Positions 10,292 to 21,469 of a stretch of 64,000 nt of DNA are shown here, one piece after another. The notes below the pieces were generated by a model. It had not been told where the DNA came from. It worked only from the letters and a program-made list of their open reading frames with translations, and did no database searches. Both the position numbers and the translations under genes were made by a program. The stretch is from Paramicrosporidium saccamoebae (lineage: Eukaryota > Rozellomycota): assembly GCA_002794465.1 (NCBI GenBank), contig MTSL01000205.1, positions 24,229 to 88,228 of the forward strand, given 5' to 3'. Every line of letters begins with the position of its first letter. The first letter of the stretch is position 1.

Positions 10292-13200
10292 TTAATAGGG
10301 AATTCCGTTTGTGCTTAATTGGTAACGATCATACATGGCCGTTCGGACATTTTCACAAGACTTGTAGACAAGATCGAACATGTAATCGCGTGCCTCTACA
10401 GTATCCAGTTCTAATCGGAACCGGTTCCGCAGGTTGCGGATTGTCTTGTCGCCCTTGAAGCAGGGCAGTCCCGACTCGCTCATGGCCTCCACCAACTGGA
10501 CAAATGACTCGGCGTAGCAGCGACATATGAGGAACGCCTGGACACATAGTTCTCGGAACCAACAAAAATAGGGACTCTCCTCCTTGCCACCCATCACTTG
10601 CAGCATTTCCGACGTCAGCTTAAAGGGTGCATTCTCAAAGGTAATCCCACCCGGCGCAATATCCAAGATGAACCCAAAGTCAATATGGATAATGTGGCCC
10701 GAGTCGTCAATCATGATATTTCCATTGTGGCGATCTTTAATGGCGAGCAAGTAGCAGACGACCGAATAGGCAGACATGCTTTTGACGAAATTCACACGTG
10801 CATCATGGAAGGCCCTCGATGATTCTCCCCCAAAACGGAACACAAAGTATTCATACAGCGAGTTAATCTTTTCCCTTCCAAGCTGATCACGTGAAATGGA
10901 TTTTGGAATGACCTCAATCACGCCACATCCCGGAGCGGTCGCAACTACGCGATACGGGAAGAGGTATACGGGCAATTGGTGGAATTCCATCATTTTTTTC
11001 ACCAGACTGATCAATTGCAAGGCCAGTACGTCCTGGCGACAATCATCGCCGACTTTGAAAATGGCTGATTGCCACGATGCCGGGCCATCAGAGCTTGACG
11101 GTTTCACCTTGAATGTGGCCATATACGGCGCCTTTGCATGACTCTGCAGCGGCCTCCCGGAATCATAGTCAATGTCAACTACTTCAAATTCGGGATTGCT
11201 AGGCAAATAGACACCTGGGTCGACTGCAATCTTTGAAAGCTCCTCGTCAATCTTGGCCTTTTTCTCCCACTTTTCCTTCTTCACATACGGCTTCAGTGAG
11301 CCCGAAATGCTGGTCACTTTTTCGAAAAAGCTAAATTCCCTGCTGAAGAACGCTTCGGCTTCGCCAGAAAATTGCTTCGTGATGCTGGCCACCATTCCCT
11401 CGAGAACCTCTTTGATAGGATCCGGCTGCGTGGCCGCCTCATCCAAAAACATGTTTGCCTTCATGTTCCATATAATTTGATGGGCAAACAATGGAGACTG
11501 CTTGGCAATATGCAAAATACTGCGTTCAATAAAGCCGTAATGATCATGACGAAGTGTCTGGACCAGCTGCGGGATATAGAAGAACAGCGTGTCAGCTTGG
11601 GTCTGCTCCAAGGATCGCATGGCAAGATTCAACATGACTGGTACCTTTCGCAATTCCGGATGACGGAATACGCTGATGGCAGTGGGAAGAAGGAGAGGGG
11701 CGGAAAATATCAAAGATTCCTTTTCAATAGGAATTGATTTTTCAATTGTAAAGGACGCGAGGGTGGAGGAGCAAGCAAGGACCCGGTGGCAAGTTTTCCA
11801 AGCCTCCAGGTTTGAAAAATCAGTGATTTTAAAATGATCCAGGAGGCGACGAGTCAATTCTAGGGACATGCCTGCCATTCCAAAAATAATGGCGCGTTTG
11901 GAATCGGGAATGGAAATGGGCTTTTCCACTGACATGACGCCTCGCCAAACTTGAGTGTCCTGAATTTGACCCTGAAGCAGCGCCAAAAAGGCCGATGCTG
12001 CCGTAGCACGTCGTCTCTTGCCCATTGTCGTCCGCTCAATCCTGCACTCTCTTTGAAGAATTTGGACCAACTCTCGACACAATGTGAGCTCTTCATTGAC
12101 GCTAGACTGGGGACTCTGCAAAAATCTAAATGTCAGTGCACTGCTATGGCCCCGTACGGTATGTAATTAGAGAAGAATCGGAACATGGAACCGTAAAGCG
12201 ACTCAACTACCATGGACGATAACAAAGATGTCTCTGAGCCCCTCTCAAGCACCTCAAAGGCAAACAAGAACACACAAAAGCCCACAAACTTTCTAACCGG
12301 GACTTTGATGGCATTACACAATTGTCTCACAAGGTCAAAATAGATTGCCATCGAGTCTGGAGCGCGAATGTTATCAAATTGGAGCTGTTCAGATAAAAAG
12401 TCTAGCAGAATGGCCAGGCAGACAATAAAGTTGGATTCCTCGCGACGGTTGATATCAAGAGAGGGGATTGCGGTCAATTTGGAGCGTAGGGGATGGGTAA
12501 GGGAAGACGAGCCGCTGCAGAGCAATCTGGGCAATTTTAAGCTCAGAGCCGACAGCATACGTACTGTTATTGTCGGATTGCGATCCATCAATGTCAGCCA
12601 TTCACGAATCCCTTTGCGCACCTTGGTAGGATCAGAGAAATCCAACAAGTGTTCCAACACTTGGCCAAACACATTGTCACCGACAGCAAGATTCTGTATG
12701 TCGTAATGAACAAAGTCCTCGGCGTTCCGGTACAACAGCGTGTCCGTTTTAAGATACATACTGGCCTTGTCATCCAAACGGTCAGTTGGAAATACAACTC
12801 TTAAGAGCTCCAGCAGCGCAACGTCTCTGTCGCCCCACGACAAATCATTAGTACTAGAGTAGATCTTGGTATGGGCAAATTTGAAGAAATAATTGGGTGT
12901 CTCCGAAGCAGCCTTGCTATAGATAGTACGGCCAAGGTCGACCAAATCATGGAAAGCCGACTGGGCAGCGGTAGGATCTCTAGTGACATCTTCAACCACA
13001 TTGTCAAGCTCCGGCGATCCGAGACCCAGGCGACACACAAAGAACATGTTGCCGAGCTTACCGGCTACCACATCCCAAATCTTTCTATCCGTGTAGACAA
13101 AAAACTCTTTCAAAAAGTGCGCCTTTAACAGCTTCAAGGAGGTGCGGTGAGTCCGAGGTTGAATATGACAGAGATTGTTCATCAAGAGGCGCGCGAGCCT

Positions 13201-15491
13201 CACTTGGAGAAGATCCGAGTCGGCAATGTTCTCCACCTTCCATTGTGAGATCATTGTGGAAATCAAATCCTCGACCAATGGATACACGCCAAGCAGTTCA
13301 ATCACATCACTCTTCAAGTACGTATCAAGATGATCAAAGAATCCAAGTCGGAGCTTGTGCTGCTCAGAGTGATAGAGAGCCATTAACCAAAGACACTGGG
13401 CAAATGTAATGTGGCGGATCTGGCTAGCACAATTTGGGAGAAGATTGCCGAGATAACTGCGCAGTGCCGGATTGATGGATTGAGAGAGTACTACTTGGCT
13501 AAAAGTCGATCCGGGAGACTGTAGCTTATCACGCTCCTTGATCAATACGGGACTCGATCGGGAAATTATGGGAACAAATTGGGCCCAATCGGATCGCCAT
13601 TTTAGTTCTTGTTGGAATCCAAGGAAAATCAGTATCATCCAAAATTCTTGGAAAATGTCAACATATGTTGCCTTTGTGGCCATTTCAAAGTCATTCAAGT
13701 TTTCTAGACAGCTGCAGATGGCCTTGAGGAGAACATCGAGATCCGGATCATTATAGTCAAGTTTTCTGCTCTTTTCACTGGTGCCAATAAGCGAGACTCC
13801 CTTCTCAACAAAACAACGCATCAGGGTAACGAGTAGCACATCTCGTTTGATGGAATCAGTAGATACTTTTTCTGCTAGCTCGGCAAGACACGCCACCGTC
13901 TAAACATTAAGAAGCTCCGCTTCACACTGTACCTGTGCAGGATGCACACCCGATTTGATCAGACCGGTAAAAGTGTCTAGAACAGTGTTAAAGACGCTGC
14001 TTCCACCTTGCGCAGCAATAAACGAAAATTGACTTAGAAGGCCCTGTCGAGCAGACAATTCTGTGGCAGAAGTCTTGTTGAACTGCATAAGAAGATTTGA
14101 AAGACATATTTTAGCAATCTACAGAGGTGAGGCGAGGCATCGTATTACGGTGTCATCTTTGGTTGCATTGGCAATATTGGTCAGGACAACCGCCAAATGG
14201 TCAGTCGTGGCGCTCCTCATGTCCACAATCTCGCGATCTGATGCCGGATTTGGAAACTCTGCCATCAAATTTGACACGAGTGATTCACAAAACAGCCGAT
14301 CAGTCGACAGCAAAATTTTCAAAGTCTCCCCGATTGCTCTCCCTCCCTCTGATAGAGTCTTGACGGGATCGGGATAATCTGGACACTGCCCTCTAATACA
14401 AAGTGAATACAAGACCACCTTGATGGCGCCAATAGTCAGATATGCCCTCTCTGGCTTTCTAAAATAATCAAGTAAATGCAAAGTACGTACAATTTAACCG
14501 CGCACACGAGCGCTGCAGTGAGAGGCTCAAATAGGGAGGCAAAATTGGAAAAGCACTTGAAATATTTGTAAGACTGCAGAAGCGACAAGGTCAACTCTGC
14601 ATCCGTTTCAATCAATCCAAAGACCTTGTACAGCTTCAGGAGGATCCCCATGACATTGCAGAGGAATGGCTCTGATGATACTGAATTAATTAGGTACGCA
14701 GATAAACACTGGAAATTATCGGCCAAGATGTTCCGCAGCTTGTCCAGCATTGCATTGCTCAATTGGGAAGATCCAATGTCGTTGAGGATTGACATTAAAT
14801 TCATCGTTGCCGCAAAGTGCTCCCTGACAACATCCTCGAGTCGAAAGTCTGGAGGTGCATCTGCCAACACCATTCGAATGTCAAAAGAGGTTCCATCCAG
14901 AAACTGGAGGGACATTGACAAAATTTCTTCCTTTTGGGCATTGGATAGAGTGCTGCCGGCCGAGATGATGCCTTCAACGGCGGAATTGATGCATTGGCGC
15001 ACGTAATTCTGGTCTGGATGCTCGCCAGTGTCCATCGAGGCTGCCCATTTGAGAATACACTGATTGATGGTTCCAATCACTTTAATCTTAATAGTCTCAT
15101 CCGCTACCTGGCAGCCTTTGAGCGACGACTCTGAAAGTCGCATAATGATGTGGTGAATATCGACGTTGGGATTCACAGCCCAGTCGCACGCACAGGTCAG
15201 CATTGTCAGTGTGGCGCGTAAAGCAAGCAAACAGTCGGCCTTTGAGTTGTCACAGTAGTTACACAGCGCCAGGAGGGCATCTTGGGCACGCTAAACCATT
15301 AGCGAAATGACACGAGGTACAATATCAATTTTCATGGGAGGCTTCTCTGCCTCACATTCCATAGTTTCTGTGAGAAGTTGCTCTTTAGTGACATTTAAAC
15401 GCTTGAGCAGGAACGAGCAGTCATTATCTTTTCCACTCCAAAGAGAGTACGACTGCAAGAGACTACTGTTGTGGGCTCCCTTAACAAGCAT
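10292..15491 (-). CDS. STT4: phosphatidylinositol 4-kinase alpha (Stt4 type)
   Basis: Six exons: 15321-15491, 14491-15290, 14149-14458, 13933-14118, 12158-13899, 10292-12125; introns 30, 32, 30, 33, 32 nt; 1680 residues, in frame throughout. It makes PI4P at the plasma membrane. The C-terminal catalytic domain shows KVGDDCRQDVLALQ, the catalytic loop KDRHNGNIMID and the DFGFILDIAPGG activation segment; before it lies a PIK helical domain and a long helical N-terminal region as in Stt4/PI4KA. The LQSPQSSVN block near the fifth junction is read through the intron at 12126-12157. The start at 15489-15491 is the first ATG in frame and could be later or preceded by another exon. Confidence 0.93.
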
Positions 15492-15777
15492 GCTGTTACA
15501 AAATTGATTTGTTTGGGTTTAAGTAAAGGCCTTGTTAAGCGGACGCTGCTAAGCAGATCCTTTATTCAAATCCTTCCTGGATTGTATATATGCCATACGA
15601 TGTCACAATTTAGTCTTTATATACGGTAGGATTGTCACATAGTGGAATAATACCACGTACCTACCTTGTCAGGCGCGAAGAAACGAAATGAGACGGAAAG
15701 AAAACTTGTTCACTTTTAATCCTGAAATCACAAGGATACACATTTCACTGTCCTTAAATACCCAGCTAACCAATCCT
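15492..15777. other. intergenic; mostly dispersed repeat copy C
   Basis: Between the start of the PI 4-kinase and the stop of ERCC1. About half of it is repeat copy C; the rest shows no feature. Confidence 0.5.
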
Positions 15778-15778
15778 C
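15624..15778 (+). repeat. dispersed repeat copy C
   Basis: Blocks shared with copies A and B in the same order: ATAGTGGAATAATACCACG, TTGTTCACTTTTAATCCTG, GGATACACATTTCACTGTCC and AAATACCCAGCTAACCAATC. It is the most diverged of the three and ends at the ERCC1 stop codon. Confidence 0.6.
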
Positions 15779-16483
15779 TACATCGCGGGATTAAAGCCAG
15801 TTCCCATGGCTTCTAAGAAGCGTCGTATCTTTTGATCACCAAATCCGGAACAAATCCGCAAACTACTCTCCTCGGCAGTTAATATGTCCGCTACTGTCTT
15901 AAACTGGGTGGAGAGTGTTAAACAATCCGTCTTATTTACAGAGCGCACATTAGACAAGACGGTCGTCAACCTATCCAATTTCGTGTCACCAATTTTGGTC
16001 TTGATCGCATCGGCAGTCTTATGTTCAAATGCCTTAAAGGTTTCTAGATATCGTCCTGCCTCCTCATTGCTCCATGCCAAGATCATGCAGAAATCCAGAA
16101 CCACTGATACACGCGTCAGCTCTCGTAGAGTCTTGGTAAAGTCTCCAGTGTCAACCAGCACGAGCAGGATCCGCAGCTTGTACAGCTTTCCCAGCTCTTT
16201 TAACCGCTCATAGACGTAATTTGGATAAAGTTTGTGATATCGTAAGCTGGCAGTCAGTAACAGCCTGCATGGAGCTCACCTTAAGAAGAGAGCACAGGTA
16301 GTTCGTCCCAGCTCAAAGTCAGCAAGAGTGTCGCCAAACTCGTATGGCACATTCCTCACATGATTCAGTATCGGATTTCCCCTCTAGCAATGCTTAGACA
16401 GTGCACCAAATCGTAACCTGGCACTCATTAACCGTAATAGCATTCGGTCTCGACTTTTTGGCCGGCGGTTCAACAGCGGCCAT
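15778..16483 (-). CDS. ERCC1: DNA excision repair protein ERCC1 (Rad10)
   Basis: Exons 16418-16483, 16280-16383, 15778-16246 (introns 34 and 33 nt), 212 residues. Non-catalytic partner of the XPF/Rad1 nuclease in nucleotide excision and crosslink repair. The central domain reads [18 protein letters not shown], then [24 protein letters not shown] and the [20 protein letters not shown] block; the C-terminal tandem helix-hairpin-helix is present ([32 protein letters not shown]). The first exon contributes only [17 protein letters not shown] and a few residues, so the protein is shorter at the N-terminus than human ERCC1 (297). The 3' end touches repeat copy C. The divergent Scm3-like gene starts 23 bp away. 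Confidence 0.93.
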
Positions 16484-16506
16484 CCAAGCTCACCGGGGAC
16501 GCCGTC

Positions 16507-17013
16507 ATGTTTGCCATTGAGAACGAGCAAACACGGAAAAGTCTCAAGAGCGCATTCGAAAACATCTTTGCCAAGTACGGCCGTGACTTTGCGGAAGATG
16601 ACGAGGTTGACTTGGGCAGCATGGAGGTTACGAAACCCGGTGGTCATCTGGCAAGGCTGAAATCGGTGGCATTTGGGAGGGCGTTCAAAGACCGTCAGCA
16701 TTCATTCGACAAGGAGTTTGAACATAAAGCGCCGCTGGAGATTGACGAAGATGTGTTTGAGACGGATAGGAGAAAAAATAGACCGACTGCGGACCCGGTC
16801 CAAGTGGCTCAGATTCGATATAGTTTCAATTATGCAGTGGCCTCAAAAGTGAAGAAACCAAGGGACCAAAATTGCCCCGATGATCCCCCTTCATTCCATT
16901 CCATCCTACTAGACATTCGTCAATCTCAGAAGGATCGGGCTCGACAATACCCTATAACTCACGAAAGGAATTGTTTCGATTGTAGATTATTAAGTATTAT
17001 TCAGACAGAATAA
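16507..17013 (+). CDS. Scm3-like (CENP-A chaperone motif) protein
   Basis: A single exon of 168 residues, highly charged. Residues about 16-50 read FENIFAKYGRDF, DDEVDLGSMEV and GGHLARLKS, which follows the order seen in the fungal Scm3 centromere protein (IF/IxxKY, D-x-V/I-D-L-x-T-x-E, GHL/I). No enzyme domain is visible and the rest is low-similarity. If correct it would deposit the centromeric histone H3 variant. The resemblance is short and from memory of the family pattern, so an unrelated small nuclear protein is possible. Start chosen as first ATG; it lies 23 bp from the ERCC1 start. Confidence 0.45.
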   Translation: MFAIENEQTRKSLKSAFENIFAKYGRDFAEDDEVDLGSMEVTKPGGHLARLKSVAFGRAFKDRQHSFDKEFEHKAPLEIDEDVFETDRRKNRPTADPVQVAQIRYSFNYAVASKVKKPRDQNCPDDPPSFHSILLDIRQSQKDRARQYPITHERNCFDCRLLSIIQTE

Positions 17014-17046
17014 AAAACAAATGTAAAAGAATGATGCAAAAACAGC

Positions 17047-17118
17047 GCCCGAAGTGGGGCTCGAACCCACGGCCTTAAGGTTAAAAGCCTCACGCTCTAC
17101 CGACTGAGCTATCCGGGC
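17047..17118 (-). tRNA. tRNA-Lys (anticodon TTT)
   Basis: 72 nt on the minus strand, without intron. The acceptor stem GCCCGGA pairs with TTCGGGC (one G-T), the D arm is GCTC...GAGC, the anticodon stem TGAGG/CCTTA encloses the loop CTTTTAA with anticodon TTT, and the T arm GTGGG-TTCGAGC-CCCAC is intact with A and B box sequences conserved. No CCA is encoded, as expected for a nuclear gene. Confidence 0.95.
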
Positions 17119-17393
17119 TTATGACTAGTCGCTTGTATATTATTATAGTATTAACAATGCTCTAGAAGAGTACATTATTGAATCAAAGAATAGGTTTCAA
17201 TTACTGGCCCAACACCATGCATGCTAATCGAATGTCATACCAAACATGCCTGCACGCTGGTGCAGAACACACCAGGGACTATGATTGCCAGACTCGCAGT
17301 ATTTCAGCAGATAACAATTGATATATTTCAGAAAATAACAGCATGTCTTTATTTGGCTCAACAGTGTCATCTCCGGCCTCTCATGTAACTCGC

Positions 17394-17796
17394 CTACTTT
17401 AAACTCTTTTGTAGTTGTTGATAAACACGAGTTTTCATCCACTCCCTATCATGGGGTACGTATGCCTTTACTTTATCCTCGAACCTACAATAATGTTAGA
17501 AACCTTGCTGGCATGATACGTGAGGACGCCAAGGTCAGGCAAATTCTCAATGTAGCTCATGAGGTCTTTTGTCTCATAACGCAAGTTCCTCACATTGGGG
17601 TTGAGTTCTTTGAGACGGGTTTCGTAGCCGTTGATAAAGTCTAGGCGTTAGAGTGTGGAGAGAGGGGAGGTACGGTCAACGGCTTGCGAGATAGTGTCAT
17701 GATCAGAAAAGGTACGACTTGACTTGTCAGTATGCGGCTGGAGGAGGAGGATAGTGTGTGTCTACAGAGGTGAGAAGGGGTGAGAGGAGGTACCAT
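17394..17796 (-). CDS. ERH: enhancer of rudimentary homologue (ERH)
   Basis: Four exons: 17794-17796 (the ATG alone), 17674-17761, 17520-17640, 17394-17484; introns 32, 33 and 35 nt; 100 residues against 104 in humans. Conserved stretches are MTHTILLLQP at the start, FINGYETRLKELNP, the YETKDLMSYIENLPDLG core and YVPHDREWMKTRVYQQLQ at the end, all matching the ERH fold. ERH is a small nuclear dimer that partners splicing and RNA-decay factors (for example Mmi1 in fission yeast). It is absent from budding yeast. The divergent TRM61 gene starts 34 bp away. No single long ORF shows this gene; it appears only after splicing. Confidence 0.92.
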
Positions 17797-17830
17797 TGTG
17801 GATAGGCGCCCCTGCTAGGTGCAGTCGTTA

Positions 17831-18788
17831 ATGCAGTCGCTGTTTTCCCTGGAGAAGAATACCATTTCCAAGGGTGACTACGTTGTTATCTACATTGTAA
17901 AATCTGTAAATGTATTCTTAATGTATAGTCGCCGGAAGATGTAAGTATTTTAAAAGTCGAGTTTGGTGGGTTCCTACAGAATCGGCTTGGCCGGTTTAAA
18001 CATGACGACATGGTGGGCAAGCCGTATGGCAGCCAGTTTTGGTCAGTGGATGGTAGTAAACATTTGCACTTGCTAAGGCCAACACCCGAACTATGGACAC
18101 GTGTCCTGCCTCATCGCACGCAAATCCTCTACCTTCCGGACATTTCCTTTATCATCGAAAAGCTCGACCTCACATTCGGCTCAATCGTGGTTGAGAGTGG
18201 CACCGGGTCAGGTTCATTCTCACATTCCATCGCCCGCGCCATCGGTAGCACTGGACATTTGTACACTTTTGACTTTCACGAGGCGAGGGCCGAGGCTGCA
18301 AAGATAGAATTTGAAGAACACGGGTTGGCAACCATAGTGACAGCCCAACGTCGTGATGTTTGCAACGACGGATTCGATCTGGAGGGGATAGCTGATGCAG
18401 GTATTTTCCAAGCTTCGCATTATAATTATTAGTCTTTCTCGACTTGCCGTCACCTTGGTTGGCAGTTGCGCACGCAAAGCAGGCCCTCCGCAAAGATCGA
18501 GTGACGAGAATCGCATGCTTCTCTCCCTGTATGGAACAAGTGCAGCGCACCATCCCCGAGCTCTCCAGTAACGGCTTCCGCGAGATTGAAATGTTCGAAG
18601 TCCTTGTGAGACCGTTGGAAGTTGAAGAGATTGCGCTCAGCTCGCTGACTGCAGTAAGACTTGGACAAAAGAGGGGGCTCGATCGGACCCAATTGGTGGC
18701 CAAACACAAGTCTGATATCAAGGGACACACCAGCTATCTTTATTTTGCAACCCTGTTGCCCCCACCAATACCCATAGAGGCTCAATAG
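17831..18788 (+). CDS. TRM61: tRNA (adenine-58-N1) methyltransferase catalytic subunit
   Basis: Exons 17831-17896, 17929-18400, 18433-18788 (two 32-nt introns), 297 residues. SAM-dependent enzyme that, with Trm6, makes m1A58 in tRNAs in the nucleus. An N-terminal OB-like part (KGDYVVIYI ... NRLGRFKHDDMVGKPYGS) is followed by LRPTPELWTRVLPHRTQILY, SAM motif I VVESGTGSGSFSHSIARA, the acidic residue of motif II in YTFDFHE, and motif IV FLDLPSPWLAV after the second intron. The C-terminal half ends LYFATLLPPP. All family landmarks are present. Start is the ATG that gives a complete N-terminal domain. Confidence 0.93.
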
Positions 18789-18841
18789 AATAAATCGAAA
18801 ACAGGTCAGGTCCCCGACACATACCCTGGTCTTTTTTCGTC

Positions 18842-19082
18842 ATGGTTCATTCAGACGTCTGGTGTACTCGCCCCCACACTTTTGGAAAGGGTTCCCGCGA
18901 ATGGTACATTAACTAGCCAGTCTACTAACAAATTAGCCGCGTGTGCACCCACCGTGCCGGTCTCATCCGCAAGTACCACTTGAACATGTGCCGTCAGTGC
19001 TTCCGTGAATACTCTGGTGACATTGGTTTCAAGAAGGCATCCATCCTTTTACGGCTGTTTTAATTGTCTTTAGTATCGCTAA
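18842..19082 (+). CDS. RPS29: 40S ribosomal protein S29 (uS14)
   Basis: Exons 18842-18903, 18937-19036, 19074-19082, giving exactly 56 residues, the usual length. The zinc-binding cysteines are present ([12 protein letters not shown] and [10 protein letters not shown]). The first intron is 33 nt and rebuilds the GSRECRVC motif. The second intron (19037-19073, 37 nt) begins GC rather than GT and leads to a last exon coding only Tyr-Arg-stop, restoring the DIGFKKYR-type end typical of the family. Without that splice the protein would end in ASILLRLF. Part of the small ribosomal subunit decoding-side head. Confidence 0.9.
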
Positions 19083-19454
19083 ATGTCTCCTGCCACCATA
19101 CCGAAGAATCTCGAGTGACGAAATAAACATATTAAACTAAAGCCAAGACACTGGGTGTGCGAGAGGTCTATCCACGCCACTGGATGAGTAGTAGGCCTAT
19201 TATTCACACGGGTTGGGCGAGCAGTAGATGCATCCACGCCAATGAATGAGGATCCACACCAGTTACTGAGAGTGCACACCAGTTAATGAGGATCCACGCC
19301 ACCACCAATCCACCCTACATCATGCTAGCCCACACTAACCCATACCAATCTACTCCACTTTACACCAACCCAATTCACTCAATACCACTCCACATCATAC
19401 ATAGTATATAGCTTACAGTTTGTTAAGCAGACTCTCGATGGTGCCGGGAGTGGG
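19083..19454. repeat. intergenic region with degenerate short tandem repeats
   Basis: Between RPS29 and the cyclin-like gene. From about 19165 to 19305 there are repeated phrases built on CCACGCCA, CACACCAGTTA and AATGAGGATCCAC; from about 19310 to 19400 a run rich in CCACAC/CCAACCCA. No coding region or RNA gene seen. Confidence 0.5.
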
Positions 19455-20474
19455 ATGGACTCGGAGGAGGAGGGTCGGTTCTTGGCCACGGCTTATCGTT
19501 TCCTGTCGGGAATTTCCTATGGAGGGCCAATTCAGCACCTTCGCTATCCCATTCCCGGTTCAGGGATGGCACTGTCACCTTCAACGCCGCGCGAAGATGG
19601 GTTAAAGATTGCCGAGGCTAAAGACTGGCTTCATAGTGTCGCTCACATCCCATTTGTAAATACAAAGGTAAAATTGCTCCCTCCAAAGGGTGGTAGTGCG
19701 CTTTGTGTCTTTTCCCTAAAGGGACATGTACCACCGGCGGTGCGAAAGGCAAAGGGACGCCCAGATGAAGACTGTTCAAAAGACTTTTTTCGCCAGCCAA
19801 ATCGAAAAGTACAGTCTTATCGGCATCTTCTGCCGCACTTGGACAGTGAAACCAGTGAAGAGGAGGGGGATCCATATAATCCCAACTTTCTTGACGATCC
19901 CGAGCTTCGCACGGGCAAACACCGAACCGTCATTGCCTTAACGTCCTTCCTGGGATCCATAAACCATTTTACAAAGGCAGAGTTTTTGAAGCGCGAGCTG
20001 AATGAAAAGTTTAGAAAGCTTCATCCAAGCATTCATCCGACTTTGACGCTTAGCCAGCTCCGAAATCTAAAGACACGTCTCCTTCACGTTGCACTATCTG
20101 CCTCCCTGGAGCTATCCACTGTTGCTCGCTCCTACGCGTATCTGGAGAAATTGGTACTCTTACGGGCCGTGCACAAGCGAAACAGACGAGTCGTTGGCGG
20201 TTGTTGTCTTGTGCTGGCGGCTAAGGCGACTGATACAAAGAGCGTGGATTATGGAATGCTTCTTGGAAGATTAGCAAGTGATCTGGGCGTAGCGCGGAGA
20301 GAGCTGGTGGAACTGGAATTTGGAGTGCTCTCAGGCCTGCATTTTCGTTTACAAATACCTGAGAGAGAGTATGGTGCGCATCTGGAACGGATCCTCAGCC
20401 AATTGGACTATTCAAATCTACAGGAATACTTGGGGGAGCGGATGCATGAAAGTTGGCAAATGACCTTGGAATAG
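19455..20474 (+). CDS. CABLES-type cyclin-like protein
   Basis: A single exon of 339 residues. The C-terminal half matches the cyclin-box region of CABLES1/2 (CDK5/ABL1 enzyme substrate): YNPNFLDDPELRTGKHRTVIAL, then TLSQLRNLKTRLLHVA, the SYAYLEKLVLLRAVHKRNRRVVGGCCLVLAAK helix and ELVELEFGVLSGL. CABLES proteins link cyclin-dependent kinases to tyrosine phosphorylation and p53 control in animals; budding yeast has no orthologue. The N-terminal 130 residues are not conserved. The stop is only 5 bp from the stop of the convergent propeller gene. Confidence 0.82.
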   Translation: MDSEEEGRFLATAYRFLSGISYGGPIQHLRYPIPGSGMALSPSTPREDGLKIAEAKDWLHSVAHIPFVNTKVKLLPPKGGSALCVFSLKGHVPPAVRKAKGRPDEDCSKDFFRQPNRKVQSYRHLLPHLDSETSEEEGDPYNPNFLDDPELRTGKHRTVIALTSFLGSINHFTKAEFLKRELNEKFRKLHPSIHPTLTLSQLRNLKTRLLHVALSASLELSTVARSYAYLEKLVLLRAVHKRNRRVVGGCCLVLAAKATDTKSVDYGMLLGRLASDLGVARRELVELEFGVLSGLHFRLQIPEREYGAHLERILSQLDYSNLQEYLGERMHESWQMTLE

Positions 20475-20479
20475 TTTAT

Positions 20480-21241
20480 TCACCTTCCCACCACGGGGAT
20501 ATTGCTCTTTTTGTACAGCCATAACGTACCCTCAAGGTCTCCCACTAAGATCCTAGACTCAGCAAAGCTCAATAGCCGGATGATTGGGGATTGTCTTCGT
20601 GGATGTTTTAATAGGGTGACTTTGTCGTCTTGAAGTATGCAGACTTGTCCATTTTGTAATCCAATTAGGGTCAATGTGTCATCATTAAATACTGTTGTAA
20701 TTTTGGCGTTCACTTTCAATGTCTGGCCCTCTGGCAATCTTGGAACGTGTTCATGAAAATAAAGAGTGTCATCCTCAGTCTCTGATGGGGCATCCCCCAC
20801 AACTTTTATTCCATGACAATCAAATAACCGCAGTCCATCGGGTCCCTGAATGCAGATGACCCCTTCCCTCACCTGCATAGTGTCAGTTTCACCCATCTCA
20901 ATCTTTGCCAAGACCTGCGAACACGCCAGACTCACCAGCCAAAGGTCTTTTCCCCTCAGCATAACAATTGCGTCATCCCCGTTTGGCGTGATCAGCCATT
21001 CTAGCGAGTGTGCTGTGCAGGAAAGGTGACTCAGCAGGTCAAAGTGTCCTTCACCCAGTGCATCAGTGTCAAAGACGAACAGCCCACCCTCAGTCAATGC
21101 TGCGCAGAGGTTGGCAAATGGTGCATGGTGTGGCGCCATCTTTACGTCCAGCAATTTACCATTCTGCTTGACAATCTTGAGCAGTGTGTAATTGCCATCG
21201 ACAGGATAGTCGTTGTCTGTAGCCTTTCGTTTACGCGCCAT
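20480..21241 (-). CDS. probable beta-propeller (WD40-like) protein
   Basis: A single exon of 253 residues that I cannot assign to a family. Short hydrophobic beta strands repeat every 35-45 residues with endings such as GGLFVFDTD, GKDLWLVSLA, DGLRLFDCHG, NGQVCILQDD and EGTLWLYKK, which is the look of degenerate WD40 blades (about five to six). A basic MARKRKA start suggests nuclear location. It could be a partner subunit such as a tRNA-methyltransferase propeller (Trm82/WDR4 type) or a small ribosome-assembly factor, but no diagnostic motif is visible. Confidence 0.6.
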   Translation of the reverse strand: MARKRKATDNDYPVDGNYTLLKIVKQNGKLLDVKMAPHHAPFANLCAALTEGGLFVFDTDALGEGHFDLLSHLSCTAHSLEWLITPNGDDAIVMLRGKDLWLVSLACSQVLAKIEMGETDTMQVREGVICIQGPDGLRLFDCHGIKVVGDAPSETEDDTLYFHEHVPRLPEGQTLKVNAKITTVFNDDTLTLIGLQNGQVCILQDDKVTLLKHPRRQSPIIRLLSFAESRILVGDLEGTLWLYKKSNIPVVGR

Positions 21242-21469
21242 CTAATTAAAAAATATGTATTTGTGTGGTTGGAGGCGAGTCTAGTCTTTGTAACAGCTTT
21301 CTATTGTGATGGAATTGCTGATCCTTGTGTTTGTAATCGAGATCTATTATCCTGTCCATATTTATGGCCCGTGTTTGCGATCAAGATTCACCACTACTCT
21401 TGGTCCATATTTACGACCCTTTATTCCTGGTCTATGTTCGTCATGTGCTTACGCATGAACTTGATAATT

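Noticed and set aside
17224-17442. 72-codon minus-strand frame near the tRNA
   Set aside because: It overlaps the last ERH exon in a different frame; the spliced ERH model explains the region.
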